From Rhodanobacter sp. UBA5168 (lineage in GTDB: Bacteria > Pseudomonadota > Gammaproteobacteria > Xanthomonadales > Rhodanobacteraceae): a stretch of DNA of 5,209 nucleotides. The stretch's first letter is position 1. Every line of letters begins with the position of its first letter. Made by a program: the position numbers and the translations under genes. The stretch spans positions 1 through 5,209 of the forward strand of contig DHXA01000065.1 in NCBI GenBank assembly GCA_002413455.1, in the 5' to 3' direction. Under the pieces are notes generated by a model. That model was not told the origin of the DNA, ran no database searches, and worked only from the letters and a program-made list of their open reading frames with translations. Of the stretch, positions 1 through 5,209 are shown one piece after another.

Positions 1-441
1 CTGGGTCAGGAATTTCATGGCGCGGTATCGATGGCACTGCACGGGTTCAACCCGATCGGGCCGTTCGGACTGGTGCTGCTCGCTTTCGCGATCCAGACCT
101 ACATCTACCTGTTCAACCCGGCCATGGCCGGCAAGATCAAGTCGGCGTTGAAGCCGTTGTGGACCGTGCTCGACCGCAAGTACTGGGTCGACAACGTCTA
201 CTTTGCGGTGTTTGCCCGCGGTGGCGTCAAGCTCGGTCGCCTGTTCTGGAAGGCGGGTGATACGGCGGTGATCGACGATGCCATGGTCAATGGCTCGGTG
301 AGCATGATTCACCGTATCGCTGCCACGACGCGCCGTCTGCAGTCGGGTTATCTCTATCACTACGCGTTCGCGATGATTCTCGGCCTGATCCTGCTGCTGG
401 GCGGGTATTGGTTGATGGGCTCCGGACTGGCCGGGCAATAA
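1..441 (+). CDS. nuoL: NADH-quinone oxidoreductase subunit L, C-terminal part (5' end outside window)
   Basis: This open frame enters from the left edge in frame 1 and ends at TAA 439-441, giving the last 146 codons of a protein that is usually a little over 600 residues. The ATG at 31 is internal, because the frame is open before it and continues the same domain. NuoL is the most distal antiporter-like subunit of the complex I membrane arm and is coupled to proton translocation. Visible here are a hydrophobic segment at fragment residues 20-36 (FGLVLLAFAIQTYIYLF), the motif LDRKYWVDNVY typical of the NuoL C-terminal region, an amphipathic stretch with GDTAVIDDAMVNG, then LQSGYLYHYA leading into a final transmembrane helix (FAMILGLILLLGGYWLM). 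This matches the lateral-helix region plus the last membrane anchor. The identification rests on these motifs and on nuoM and nuoN following directly. Only the C-terminus can be judged. Confidence 0.93.
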   Translation: MGQEFHGAVSMALHGFNPIGPFGLVLLAFAIQTYIYLFNPAMAGKIKSALKPLWTVLDRKYWVDNVYFAVFARGGVKLGRLFWKAGDTAVIDDAMVNGSVSMIHRIAATTRRLQSGYLYHYAFAMILGLILLLGGYWLMGSGLAGQ

Positions 442-456
442 GGGAAGCAAGCACAC

Positions 457-1965
457 ATGTTCAATCACTTGCTCAGCCTGCTGATCTGGCTCCCCGTCGC
501 CGGTGCGATTCCGGTGCTGCTTGCCGGCGCCCCACGCCCCAATCTGGCGCGATGGTTGTCGCTGCTGGTGGCCGTGCTGACCTTCGTGGTCAGCCTGTTC
601 CTGTTGGTGCAGTACCACCCCGACGCGGGTGGCATGCAGCTGACCGAAAGCTATCTGTGGATCGCCTCGTGGGGTGTCCATTACAGCCTGGCGGCCGACG
701 GCATCTCGGTGGCGCTGATCCTGATGACCACCTTCGTTGGCATCCTGGTGATCGCCGGCGCATGGGAAGTCATCCAGGACAAGCCGCACCAGTACATGGC
801 CGCCATGCTGATGCTGGAAGGCCTGCTGATCGGCGTGTTCTGTGCCACCGATGCGCTGCTGTTCTACGCGCTGTTCGAGGCGATCCTGATTCCGATGTTC
901 ATCCTGATCGGTATCTGGGGTGGCCCGCGGCGTGTATATGCGACGCTGAAGTTCTTCATCTACACGTTCTTCGGCTCGGTCTTCATGCTGATCGCGCTGC
1001 TGTACCTGTACCAGAAGGCACACACGTTCGACCTCGCCACGCTGGCCGCGCTGCCGCTGACAATGAAGGAGCAGACCTGGGTCTTCTTCGCGTTCCTGAT
1101 CGCCTTCGCGATCAAGGTGCCGATGGTGCCGGTGCACACCTGGTTGCCGGATGCCCACGTGGAGGCACCGACCGGCGGCTCGGTGGTGCTGGCGGCGGTG
1201 ATGCTGAAGGTCGGTACCTACGGAATGCTGCGCTTCATCCTGCCGATCGTGCCGGACGCGGGCGCGCACTTTGCGTGGCTGATCATCCTGCTGAGCCTCA
1301 TCGCGATCGTCTACATCGGCTATGTCGCGCTGGTACAGGAGGACATGAAGAAGCTGGTGGCGTATTCGTCAGTGGCGCACATGGGCTTCGTCACCCTGGG
1401 CATCTTCATAGCTTTCGCACTGGTGCGCGAGCAGGGCAGCACCGACATGGCGCTGCTCGGCATGCAGGGTGCAATGATCCAGATGATCTCGCACGGCTTC
1501 GTCTCCGGCGCGATGTTTACCTGCATCGGCGTGTTGTACGACCGCCTGCATACGCGCCAGATCAAGGATTACGGTGGCGTCATCAACGTGATGCCGTGGT
1601 TTGGCTTCTTCTACGTGCTGTTCGCGATGGCGAACTGCGGCCTGCCTGGCACCAGCGGCTTCGTCGGCGAGTTCATGGTGATCCTGGCCAGCTTCGCGGC
1701 GAATCCGTGGATCGCGCTGTTCGCAGCGTTCACCCTGATCATCGGTGCGGCCTACACGCTGTGGCTGGTCAAGCGCGTGCTGTGGGGCGACATCACCAAT
1801 TCGCACGTGGCCGAGATGAAGGAAATCAACGGCCGCGAGACCTTCGTGCTGGTCTCCTTTGCCGCCGCCGTGCTGGCGCTGGGCATCTGGCCGCAGCCGC
1901 TGGTCCATCTGATGGACAGCTCGGTGTCGCAGCTGGTGCAGCAGCTTGCCATTCACAAGATTTGA
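457..1965 (+). CDS. nuoM: NADH-quinone oxidoreductase subunit M (antiporter-like proton-pumping subunit)
   Basis: A complete 502-residue inner-membrane protein, close to the usual NuoM length of about 500, with roughly 14 hydrophobic helices. NuoM is one of three Mrp-antiporter-like subunits of complex I (NADH to ubiquinone, coupled to proton export). Residues expected for the proton path are present: Glu141 in FYALFEAILIP (E. coli E144), Lys220 in AFAIKVPMVPVHTWLPDAH (E. coli K234), Lys251 in AAVMLKVGTYG (E. coli K265) and Glu405 in GFVGEFMVIL (E. coli E407). SHGFVSGAMF at 345-354 is another family hallmark. The ATG at 457 is chosen because an AGGGAAG ribosome-binding site (441-447) lies in front of it and the N-terminal helix LLSLLIWLPVAGAIPVLL starts immediately. 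It begins 15 bases after the nuoL stop and ends 12 bases before nuoN, so the three genes are co-transcribed. Nothing is truncated or unusual. Confidence 0.97.
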   Translation: MFNHLLSLLIWLPVAGAIPVLLAGAPRPNLARWLSLLVAVLTFVVSLFLLVQYHPDAGGMQLTESYLWIASWGVHYSLAADGISVALILMTTFVGILVIAGAWEVIQDKPHQYMAAMLMLEGLLIGVFCATDALLFYALFEAILIPMFILIGIWGGPRRVYATLKFFIYTFFGSVFMLIALLYLYQKAHTFDLATLAALPLTMKEQTWVFFAFLIAFAIKVPMVPVHTWLPDAHVEAPTGGSVVLAAVMLKVGTYGMLRFILPIVPDAGAHFAWLIILLSLIAIVYIGYVALVQEDMKKLVAYSSVAHMGFVTLGIFIAFALVREQGSTDMALLGMQGAMIQMISHGFVSGAMFTCIGVLYDRLHTRQIKDYGGVINVMPWFGFFYVLFAMANCGLPGTSGFVGEFMVILASFAANPWIALFAAFTLIIGAAYTLWLVKRVLWGDITNSHVAEMKEINGRETFVLVSFAAAVLALGIWPQPLVHLMDSSVSQLVQQLAIHKI

Positions 1966-1977
1966 TCGGGACCGAAC

Positions 1978-3432
1978 ATGCCAACCTTGAATGACATCCT
2001 GATCATGTTGCCGGAGTTCTATCTGGTGGCGGCGGCGTGCCTGCTGTTGCTGCTGGATGCGTTCATGAAACCCGAGCAGCGGCCCGTGCTGCATTGGCTG
2101 TCGATCGCCGTGCTGCTGGTAGGGGCCTACCTGCTGGTGATGGGACAGCCGCCGCAATCGGTGACGGCATTCGGTGGCATGTTCGTGCGTGACGAGACGT
2201 CGGAGATCCTCAAGGTCTTCGCGTTGCTCACCACGGTGCTGGTGATGGTTTATGCGCGGCCGTACCTGATCGACCGCAAGCTGTTGATCGGCGAGTTCTA
2301 CACCCTGATGATCTTCGCGGTGATCGGCATCATGCTGCTGGTCTCGGCCGGCAACCTGGTCATCGTGTACCTGGGACTGGAACTGTTGTCGCTGTCGTCG
2401 TACGCCCTGGTTGCCCTGAATCGCGACGCGAAGCTGCCGTCCGAAGCGGCGATCAAGTACTTCGTGCTGGGCGCACTGGCCTCGGGCATGCTGCTGTACG
2501 GCATGTCGATGGTCTACGGCGCTTCCGGCATGGGCGGCACGCCAAGCCTGGACCTCGCGCAACTGCACAATGTGATGAGCTACACCACGGCGCCGACCCT
2601 GCTGCTGTTCGGCTTGATCTTCATGATCGTCGGCATCGGTTTCAAGCTGGGCGCCGCGCCGTTCCACATGTGGATTCCCGATGTCTACCAGGGCGCGCCG
2701 ACGCCAGTCACCACCTTCATCGCGTCGGGTTCCAAGCTCGCTGCATTCGGTATGGCCTATCGACTGCTTGATGCGGGCATGGGCGACCTGTCGCATCACT
2801 GGCAGTTGATGCTGGCGGTGCTGGCGGTGCTGTCGCTGGCGATCGGCAACCTCGTCGCGATCGTGCAGACCAACCTCAAGCGCATGCTGGCGTATTCGAC
2901 CATCTCGCACATGGGCTATCTGCTGCTGGGCCTTTCCGCGGCCGGCCCGGAAGGTTATGCCGCGGCGATGTTCTACGCGATCTGCTATGCGCTGATGGGC
3001 GTGGCCGCATTTGGGGTGATGCTGGCGCTGAGCCGCGCAGGTTTCGAATGCGAGGAAATCGCCGACTTCAAGGGCCTCAACCAGAGGTCGCCGTGGATGG
3101 CGTTCTTGATGCTGCTGGCGATGTTCTCGCTGGCCGGCGTGCCGCCGCTGTTCGGATTCTGGGCCAAGGTGCTGGTGCTGGAGGCTGCGATCCACGCGGA
3201 CATGCTGTGGCTGGCGATCGTCGGCATCGTGTTCGCCATCGTCGGCCTGTACTACTACCTGTACGTCATCAAGGTGATGTACTTCGACAAGCCGGCCGAA
3301 GGCAGTACGCTGCAGGTGCAATCGGACAAGCCGCTGCGTGTGGTGTTGTCGCTGAACGCCTTGTCGCTGCTGGTGCTGGGGTTGTACTGGGGTCCGCTGC
3401 TCGGCTGGTGCCGTCGGGCATTCGGGCTTTGA
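1978..3432 (+). CDS. nuoN: NADH-quinone oxidoreductase subunit N (antiporter-like proton-pumping subunit)
   Basis: A complete 484-residue polytopic membrane protein, essentially the length of E. coli NuoN (485). NuoN is the antiporter-like subunit nearest the quinone end of the three and is normally the last gene of the nuo operon. The key residues are in place: Glu135 in YLGLELLSLSSYALVAL (E. coli E133), Lys223 in GFKLGAAPFHMWIPDVYQG (E. coli K217), Lys253 in IASGSKLAAFG (E. coli K247) and Lys397 in FGFWAKVLVL (E. coli K395). The helix near 303-318 (MLAYSTISHMGYLLLG) parallels VAYSSVAHMGFVTLG in NuoM, showing the shared family fold. The ATG at 1978 is preferred because the first helix (ILIMLPEFYLVAAACLLLLL) follows directly. 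The ribosome-binding site is weak (CGGGA 1967-1971, 6 bases upstream), so translational coupling to nuoM across the 12-base gap is likely. It ends at TGA 3430-3432. Confidence 0.97.
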   Translation: MPTLNDILIMLPEFYLVAAACLLLLLDAFMKPEQRPVLHWLSIAVLLVGAYLLVMGQPPQSVTAFGGMFVRDETSEILKVFALLTTVLVMVYARPYLIDRKLLIGEFYTLMIFAVIGIMLLVSAGNLVIVYLGLELLSLSSYALVALNRDAKLPSEAAIKYFVLGALASGMLLYGMSMVYGASGMGGTPSLDLAQLHNVMSYTTAPTLLLFGLIFMIVGIGFKLGAAPFHMWIPDVYQGAPTPVTTFIASGSKLAAFGMAYRLLDAGMGDLSHHWQLMLAVLAVLSLAIGNLVAIVQTNLKRMLAYSTISHMGYLLLGLSAAGPEGYAAAMFYAICYALMGVAAFGVMLALSRAGFECEEIADFKGLNQRSPWMAFLMLLAMFSLAGVPPLFGFWAKVLVLEAAIHADMLWLAIVGIVFAIVGLYYYLYVIKVMYFDKPAEGSTLQVQSDKPLRVVLSLNALSLLVLGLYWGPLLGWCRRAFGL

Positions 3433-3439
3433 TTTTCGT

Positions 3440-3467
3440 GCAGACACCGCGCTGACGCCGGTGCTGC
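3440..3467 (+). other. Bulged GC-rich stem-loop directly downstream of nuoN
   Basis: Starting 8 bases after the nuoN stop, the RNA can fold into an 11-bp stem. GCAG (3440-3443) pairs with CTGC (3464-3467), CACC (3445-3448) with GGTG (3460-3463), and GCG (3449-3451) with CGC (3456-3458). Single bulges are A3444 and C3459, and the loop is CTGA (3452-3455). No T-run follows, so it is not a canonical intrinsic terminator. It may mark or protect the 3' end of the nuo mRNA. The fold is read by eye and no energy was calculated. Confidence 0.45.
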
Positions 3468-3499
3468 CCAACTCCACGCAGGATTGTGAATGTTGAGGC

Positions 3500-3528
3500 T
3501 TGCAAGAAATCGGCCACCCCGCTAAACT
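3500..3528 (+). promoter_or_regulatory. Sigma70-like promoter of the initiator tRNA (and probably of rimP-nusA)
   Basis: A -35 element TTGCAA (3500-3505) and a -10 element TAAACT (3523-3528) are separated by exactly 17 bases. Each matches the consensus hexamer at four of six positions. Transcription would start near A3535, giving a 5' leader of about 7 bases before the mature tRNA at 3542, a sensible precursor for RNase P. The position between the nuoN stem-loop and the tRNA supports the call. No start site has been mapped here. The alternative TTGAGG at 3493 is too far from the -10 (24-base spacer). Confidence 0.6.
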
Positions 3529-3541
3529 CTTCGGACTCTGA

Positions 3542-3618
3542 TGCGGGGTGGAGCAGTCTGGCAGCTCGTCGGGCTCATAACCCGAAGGTCGCAGGTTCGA
3601 ATCCTGCCCCCGCTACCA
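3542..3618 (+). tRNA. Initiator tRNA-fMet (anticodon CAU)
   Basis: A 77-nt cloverleaf with encoded CCA (3616-3618) delivers formylmethionine to the ribosomal P site at translation initiation. Acceptor GCGGGG (3543-3548) pairs with CCCCGC (3608-3613). D stem GAGC (3551-3554) pairs with GCTC (3564-3567). Anticodon stem TCGGG (3569-3573) pairs with CCCGA (3581-3585) around loop CTCATAA, with CAU at 3576-3578. T stem GCAGG (3591-3595) pairs with CCTGC (3603-3607) around TTCGAAT. It is the initiator rather than the elongator because it has three consecutive G:C pairs (GGG/CCC) next to the anticodon loop, an A11:U24 pair in the D stem, and no Watson-Crick pair at 1-72. The 1-72 position is U3542 opposite U3614, where E. 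coli has C-A. The sequence is otherwise very close to E. coli tRNA-fMet. The location in front of rimP-nusA matches E. coli metY. Confidence 0.97.
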
Positions 3619-3637
3619 GATCTTTCTTGGTGCAAGA

Positions 3638-3660
3638 AAGCCTCCTCGTGAGGCTTTTTT
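3638..3660 (+). terminator. Intrinsic terminator T1 after the initiator tRNA
   Basis: AAGCCTC (3638-3644) pairs with GAGGCTT (3650-3656) around loop CTCGT, with a run of six T at 3655-3660. The stem can be lengthened to about 3634-3660 by A-U and G-U pairs into the T-run. It starts 20 bases after the tRNA CCA, so it would end most tRNA transcripts. A separate hairpin immediately upstream (3622-3640) overlaps its 5' arm. Confidence 0.85.
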
Positions 3661-3748
3661 GTTGGGCGCACGGACGCGTCATGCCGGATCGCGGTTTGAT
3701 TCTGGTGGCGGAAGGATTCGTGCGGAGAGGTACATCGGCGAGATAAGG
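3661..3748. other. Leader spacer between the two terminators, no gene recognised
   Basis: These 88 bases form part of the 198-base gap between the tRNA and rimP. I see no convincing promoter: TTGATT at 3696-3701 has no -10 element at a suitable distance. The only small frame is a 21-codon ATG frame at 3681-3746 without a ribosome-binding site. The spacer would be transcribed only when polymerase reads through T1. Confidence 0.5.
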
Positions 3749-3774
3749 AAATGGGCCGTTGGAGCCCATTTTTT
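3749..3774 (+). terminator. Intrinsic terminator T2 in the rimP-nusA leader
   Basis: AAATGGGC (3749-3756) pairs with GCCCATTT (3764-3771) in an 8-bp stem with a 7-base loop (CGTTGGA). A run of six T spans 3769-3774 and continues as GTTT. It lies 42 bases before the rimP start codon and about 90 bases after T1, with no clear promoter between them. It therefore acts on readthrough transcripts heading into rimP-nusA and is a likely attenuator of that operon. Confidence 0.85.
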
Positions 3775-3816
3775 GTTTCTGCCGTTCAGACGAGGCGATA
3801 CGCGGAAAGCGAACCC

Positions 3817-4359
3817 ATGGACACACAGGCACTGGCACAACGCTTCACCGAGGTACTGGCCGATCTGGGCCTGGAATGCCTTGGCGTGGAGTTCAACCCT
3901 TCGCAAGGGCAGAGTACCCTGCGCATCTATCTGGACTTGCTGGACAAGGGCGGGCCCGACGGCGAACGTCGTGAGGTCGGCATCGAGGATTGCGAGACCG
4001 CCAGCCGCGAGTTGTCCGCGCTGCTGGATGTCGAGGACCCCATCCCGGGCAACTATGTGCTGGAGGTTTCCTCACCTGGCATCGATCGACCGCTGTTCAC
4101 CGCTGCGCATTTTGCGCGGGTATGCGGGCAGGAAGTGAAGGTGTTGTTGAAGGCGCCGCTGGAAGGGCGTCGTCGCCTGCGCGGCAAGCTGGCTTCGGTG
4201 GAAGGCGAACGCATCGTGCTGGAAGGCGAAGGCAAGATATTCGAGTTCGATCATGCGCTGGTGGAAAGTGCGCGTGTGGTGCCGGATTGGGAGGCGCTCG
4301 GTTATGCGCCGCAGCCCAAGCGCGGTGGCAAGACAGCGGCCCCCAAGGCCCCGAAGTAA
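3817..4359 (+). CDS. rimP: Ribosome maturation factor RimP
   Basis: A 180-residue cytoplasmic protein. RimP binds the 30S subunit and assists late maturation of the small ribosomal subunit. Its hallmark is present: [14 protein letters not shown] at residues 80-93, ending the N-terminal domain. It is preceded by [18 protein letters not shown] (54-71) and the acceptor-like strand LRIYLDLLD. Residues about 95-157 form the SH3-like C-terminal domain, followed by a Lys/Pro/Ala-rich basic tail (165-180) that looks disordered. The ATG at 3817 is chosen over the in-frame ATG at 3751. It has a GGAAAG site (3804-3809) 7 bases upstream and gives the family's usual N-terminus (a helix with [15 protein letters not shown]). 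The 3751 start lies inside the T2 stem and would add 22 unrelated residues. rimP precedes nusA with a 61-base gap, the conserved order of this operon. Confidence 0.96.
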   Translation: MDTQALAQRFTEVLADLGLECLGVEFNPSQGQSTLRIYLDLLDKGGPDGERREVGIEDCETASRELSALLDVEDPIPGNYVLEVSSPGIDRPLFTAAHFARVCGQEVKVLLKAPLEGRRRLRGKLASVEGERIVLEGEGKIFEFDHALVESARVVPDWEALGYAPQPKRGGKTAAPKAPK

Positions 4360-4370
4360 TCCGTACGGAT
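4359..4370. repeat. Perfect 12-bp palindrome after the rimP stop
   Basis: ATCCGTACGGAT reads identically on both strands and overlaps the last base of the rimP TAA. As RNA it would form only a 4-bp stem, so a protein-binding site is the more natural reading if it has any function. A GATAAT sequence (4368-4373) resembling a -10 element overlaps its right half, but no -35 element sits at the proper distance. Confidence 0.4.
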
Positions 4371-4388
4371 AATTCATCAAGATCGATT

Positions 4389-4405
4389 GGCCGCCCGTGG
4401 GCGCC
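4389..4405 (+). promoter_or_regulatory. Short GC hairpin just before the nusA ribosome-binding site
   Basis: GGC (4389-4391) pairs with GCC (4403-4405), C4392 is bulged, and GCC (4393-4395) pairs with GGC (4400-4402) around loop CGTG. That is six G:C pairs ending 2 bases before the nusA ribosome-binding site TGGAG (4408-4412). It could tune ribosome access or mRNA processing, but it may be incidental in GC-rich DNA. It was read by eye only. Confidence 0.3.
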
Positions 4406-4420
4406 TATGGAGTTGCTGCA

Positions 4421-5209
4421 ATGAGCAAAGAGCTTTTGCTGGTCGTCGACGCGGTTGCCAATGAAAAGGGCGTGCCGCTGGAAGTGATTTTCGAAGCGAT
4501 GGAGGCTGCACTGGCATCGGCCGCCAAGAAACGCTATCCGGAAGAGGAGCCCGACATCCGCGTGTCGATCGATCAGGATACCGGCGAGTACCAGACGTTC
4601 CGTCGCTGGGAAATCATTGCCGACGATGGCGAGATGGAATCGCCGTCCTACCAATTGCGCCTGATGGACGCGCTGGACGAGCGTGCCGACGCCGAAGTGG
4701 GCGAGTACATCGAGCAGCAGGTCGAGAATGCCGAGTTCGGCCGTATCGCCGCGCAGGCCGCCAAGCAGGTGATCGTGCAGCGCGTACGCGAGGCCGAGCG
4801 CCAGCAGGTGGTCGACGCGTTTGCCGATCGCGTCGGCGAACTGGTGACCGGTATCGTCAAGCGGGTCGAGCGCGGCAACATCTATCTCGACCTGGGCAGC
4901 AATGCCGAGGCGTTCATCCCGCGTGACAAGACGATTCCGCGTGAGTCGGCCCGCGTGGGCGACCGCGTGCGCGGCTATCTCTACGAAGTGCGCTCCGAGG
5001 CCCGCGGCCCGCAGTTGTTCGTGTCGCGCGCTGCGCCGGAATTCATGATCGAGCTGTTCAAGCTCGAGGTGCCGGAAGTCGGCCAGGGCCTGGTCGAGAT
5101 CAAGGGTTGTGCCCGCGATCCGGGTGACCGCGCGAAGATTGCCGTGCTGGCACATGACAGCCGCACCGATCCGATCGGCGCCTGCATCGGCATGCGCGGC
5201 TCGCGCGTG
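4421..5209 (+). CDS. nusA: Transcription termination/antitermination factor NusA (3' end outside window)
   Basis: The first 263 codons of a protein that is normally about 500 residues; the frame is still open at the right edge. NusA binds RNA polymerase and nascent RNA and affects pausing, intrinsic termination and antitermination. The N-terminal polymerase-binding domain spans about 1-130, with ANEKGVPLEVIFEAMEAALA at the start and GRIAAQAAKQVIVQRVREAE at 107-126. An S1 RNA-binding domain covers about 136-203 (VTGIVKRVERGNIYLDLG, then AFIPRDKTIPRE). The first KH domain begins near 225 and includes RTDPIGACIGMRGSRV, where the GMRG loop (257-260) is the KH GXXG motif. The ATG at 4421 has TGGAG (4408-4412) 8 bases upstream and yields the usual NusA N-terminus (MSKELLLVVDAV). 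The ATG at 4407 is out of frame. Following rimP, infB would be expected next outside the window. Confidence 0.97.
   Translation, partial: MSKELLLVVDAVANEKGVPLEVIFEAMEAALASAAKKRYPEEEPDIRVSIDQDTGEYQTFRRWEIIADDGEMESPSYQLRLMDALDERADAEVGEYIEQQVENAEFGRIAAQAAKQVIVQRVREAERQQVVDAFADRVGELVTGIVKRVERGNIYLDLGSNAEAFIPRDKTIPRESARVGDRVRGYLYEVRSEARGPQLFVSRAAPEFMIELFKLEVPEVGQGLVEIKGCARDPGDRAKIAVLAHDSRTDPIGACIGMRGSRV

Noticed and set aside
408..1994. Long + strand frame overlapping nuoM (528 codons)
   Set aside because: It is a frame-shifted shadow rich in Arg, Ala and Gly, while the nuoM frame carries all conserved residues.
1369..3477. Long open frame on the minus strand across nuoM and nuoN (702 codons)
   Set aside because: It is antisense to two genes with intact family motifs. 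Its translation is a low-complexity mix rich in His, Gln and Arg, typical of the shadow of GC-rich coding DNA.
3542..3618. tRNA 3' end as an integration (att) site for a mobile element
   Set aside because: There is no integrase, no repeated tRNA 3' end and no foreign cargo in the window. The downstream genes are the expected housekeeping neighbours.
3681..3746. 21-codon ATG frame ending 2 bases before the T2 stem, a possible leader peptide
   Set aside because: The placement is suggestive of attenuation, but there is no ribosome-binding site and no run of regulatory codons, so chance is the simpler explanation.
3773..3802. Possible promoter for rimP (TTGTTT, 18-base spacer, GATACG)
   Set aside because: Both hexamers match poorly, the -35 lies in the terminator T-run, and a start near 3809 would remove the rimP ribosome-binding site.
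3751..3816. Upstream in-frame start that would lengthen RimP by 22 residues
   Set aside because: This ATG sits inside the T2 terminator stem, has no properly spaced ribosome-binding site, and the extra residues do not resemble RimP. The start at 3817 fits both site spacing and family length.
3486..3838. Frames across the tRNA on both strands, with translations containing HNPKVAGSNPAPAT (+) and AGAGFEPATFGL (-)
   Set aside because: These are well-known false proteins produced by translating tRNA genes. The region is fully explained by the tRNA-fMet cloverleaf and the terminators.
4097..5155. Minus-strand open frame opposite rimP and nusA (352 codons)
   Set aside because: It is antisense to clear RimP and NusA coding sequence, has no recognisable motif, and its composition is that of a shadow frame.

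Overview
This is an ordinary chromosomal housekeeping window from a high-GC gammaproteobacterium. It holds the 3' end of the respiratory complex I (nuo) operon, an initiator tRNA gene, and the start of the rimP-nusA translation/transcription operon. The nuo operon running into a formylmethionine tRNA and then rimP-nusA, together with GC-rich codon use, suggests the Xanthomonadales (Lysobacterales), perhaps Rhodanobacteraceae. That placement is from remembered gene order and protein style, not from a search. All genes are on the + strand.

Layout: 1-441 is the 3' end of nuoL (cut by the window edge), 457-1965 is complete nuoM and 1978-3432 is complete nuoN. The three are separated by only 15 and 12 bases, as in one polycistronic mRNA. 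They encode the three antiporter-like membrane subunits of the proton-pumping arm of NADH:ubiquinone oxidoreductase, and the key channel glutamates and lysines are present in NuoM and NuoN. A strong bulged stem-loop lies just after nuoN. Next come a sigma70-like promoter, a 77-nt initiator tRNA-fMet (3542-3618) and two intrinsic terminators (about 3638-3660 and 3749-3774). rimP (ribosome maturation factor, 3817-4359) and nusA (transcription elongation factor, from 4421 and running off the right edge) follow.

The rimP-nusA genes have no convincing promoter of their own after the second terminator. They are therefore probably transcribed by readthrough from the tRNA promoter, as in the metY-rimP-nusA-infB operon of E. 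coli. Because NusA modulates intrinsic termination, the two terminators in the leader are plausible feedback points.

I saw no mobile element, CRISPR array, defence system or novel gene cassette. The non-coding stretches (3433-3816 and 4359-4420) are the only places with structure worth a second look. The most notable items are the U1-U72 mismatch in the initiator tRNA, the tandem terminators in the nusA leader, and a hairpin that overlaps the first terminator.
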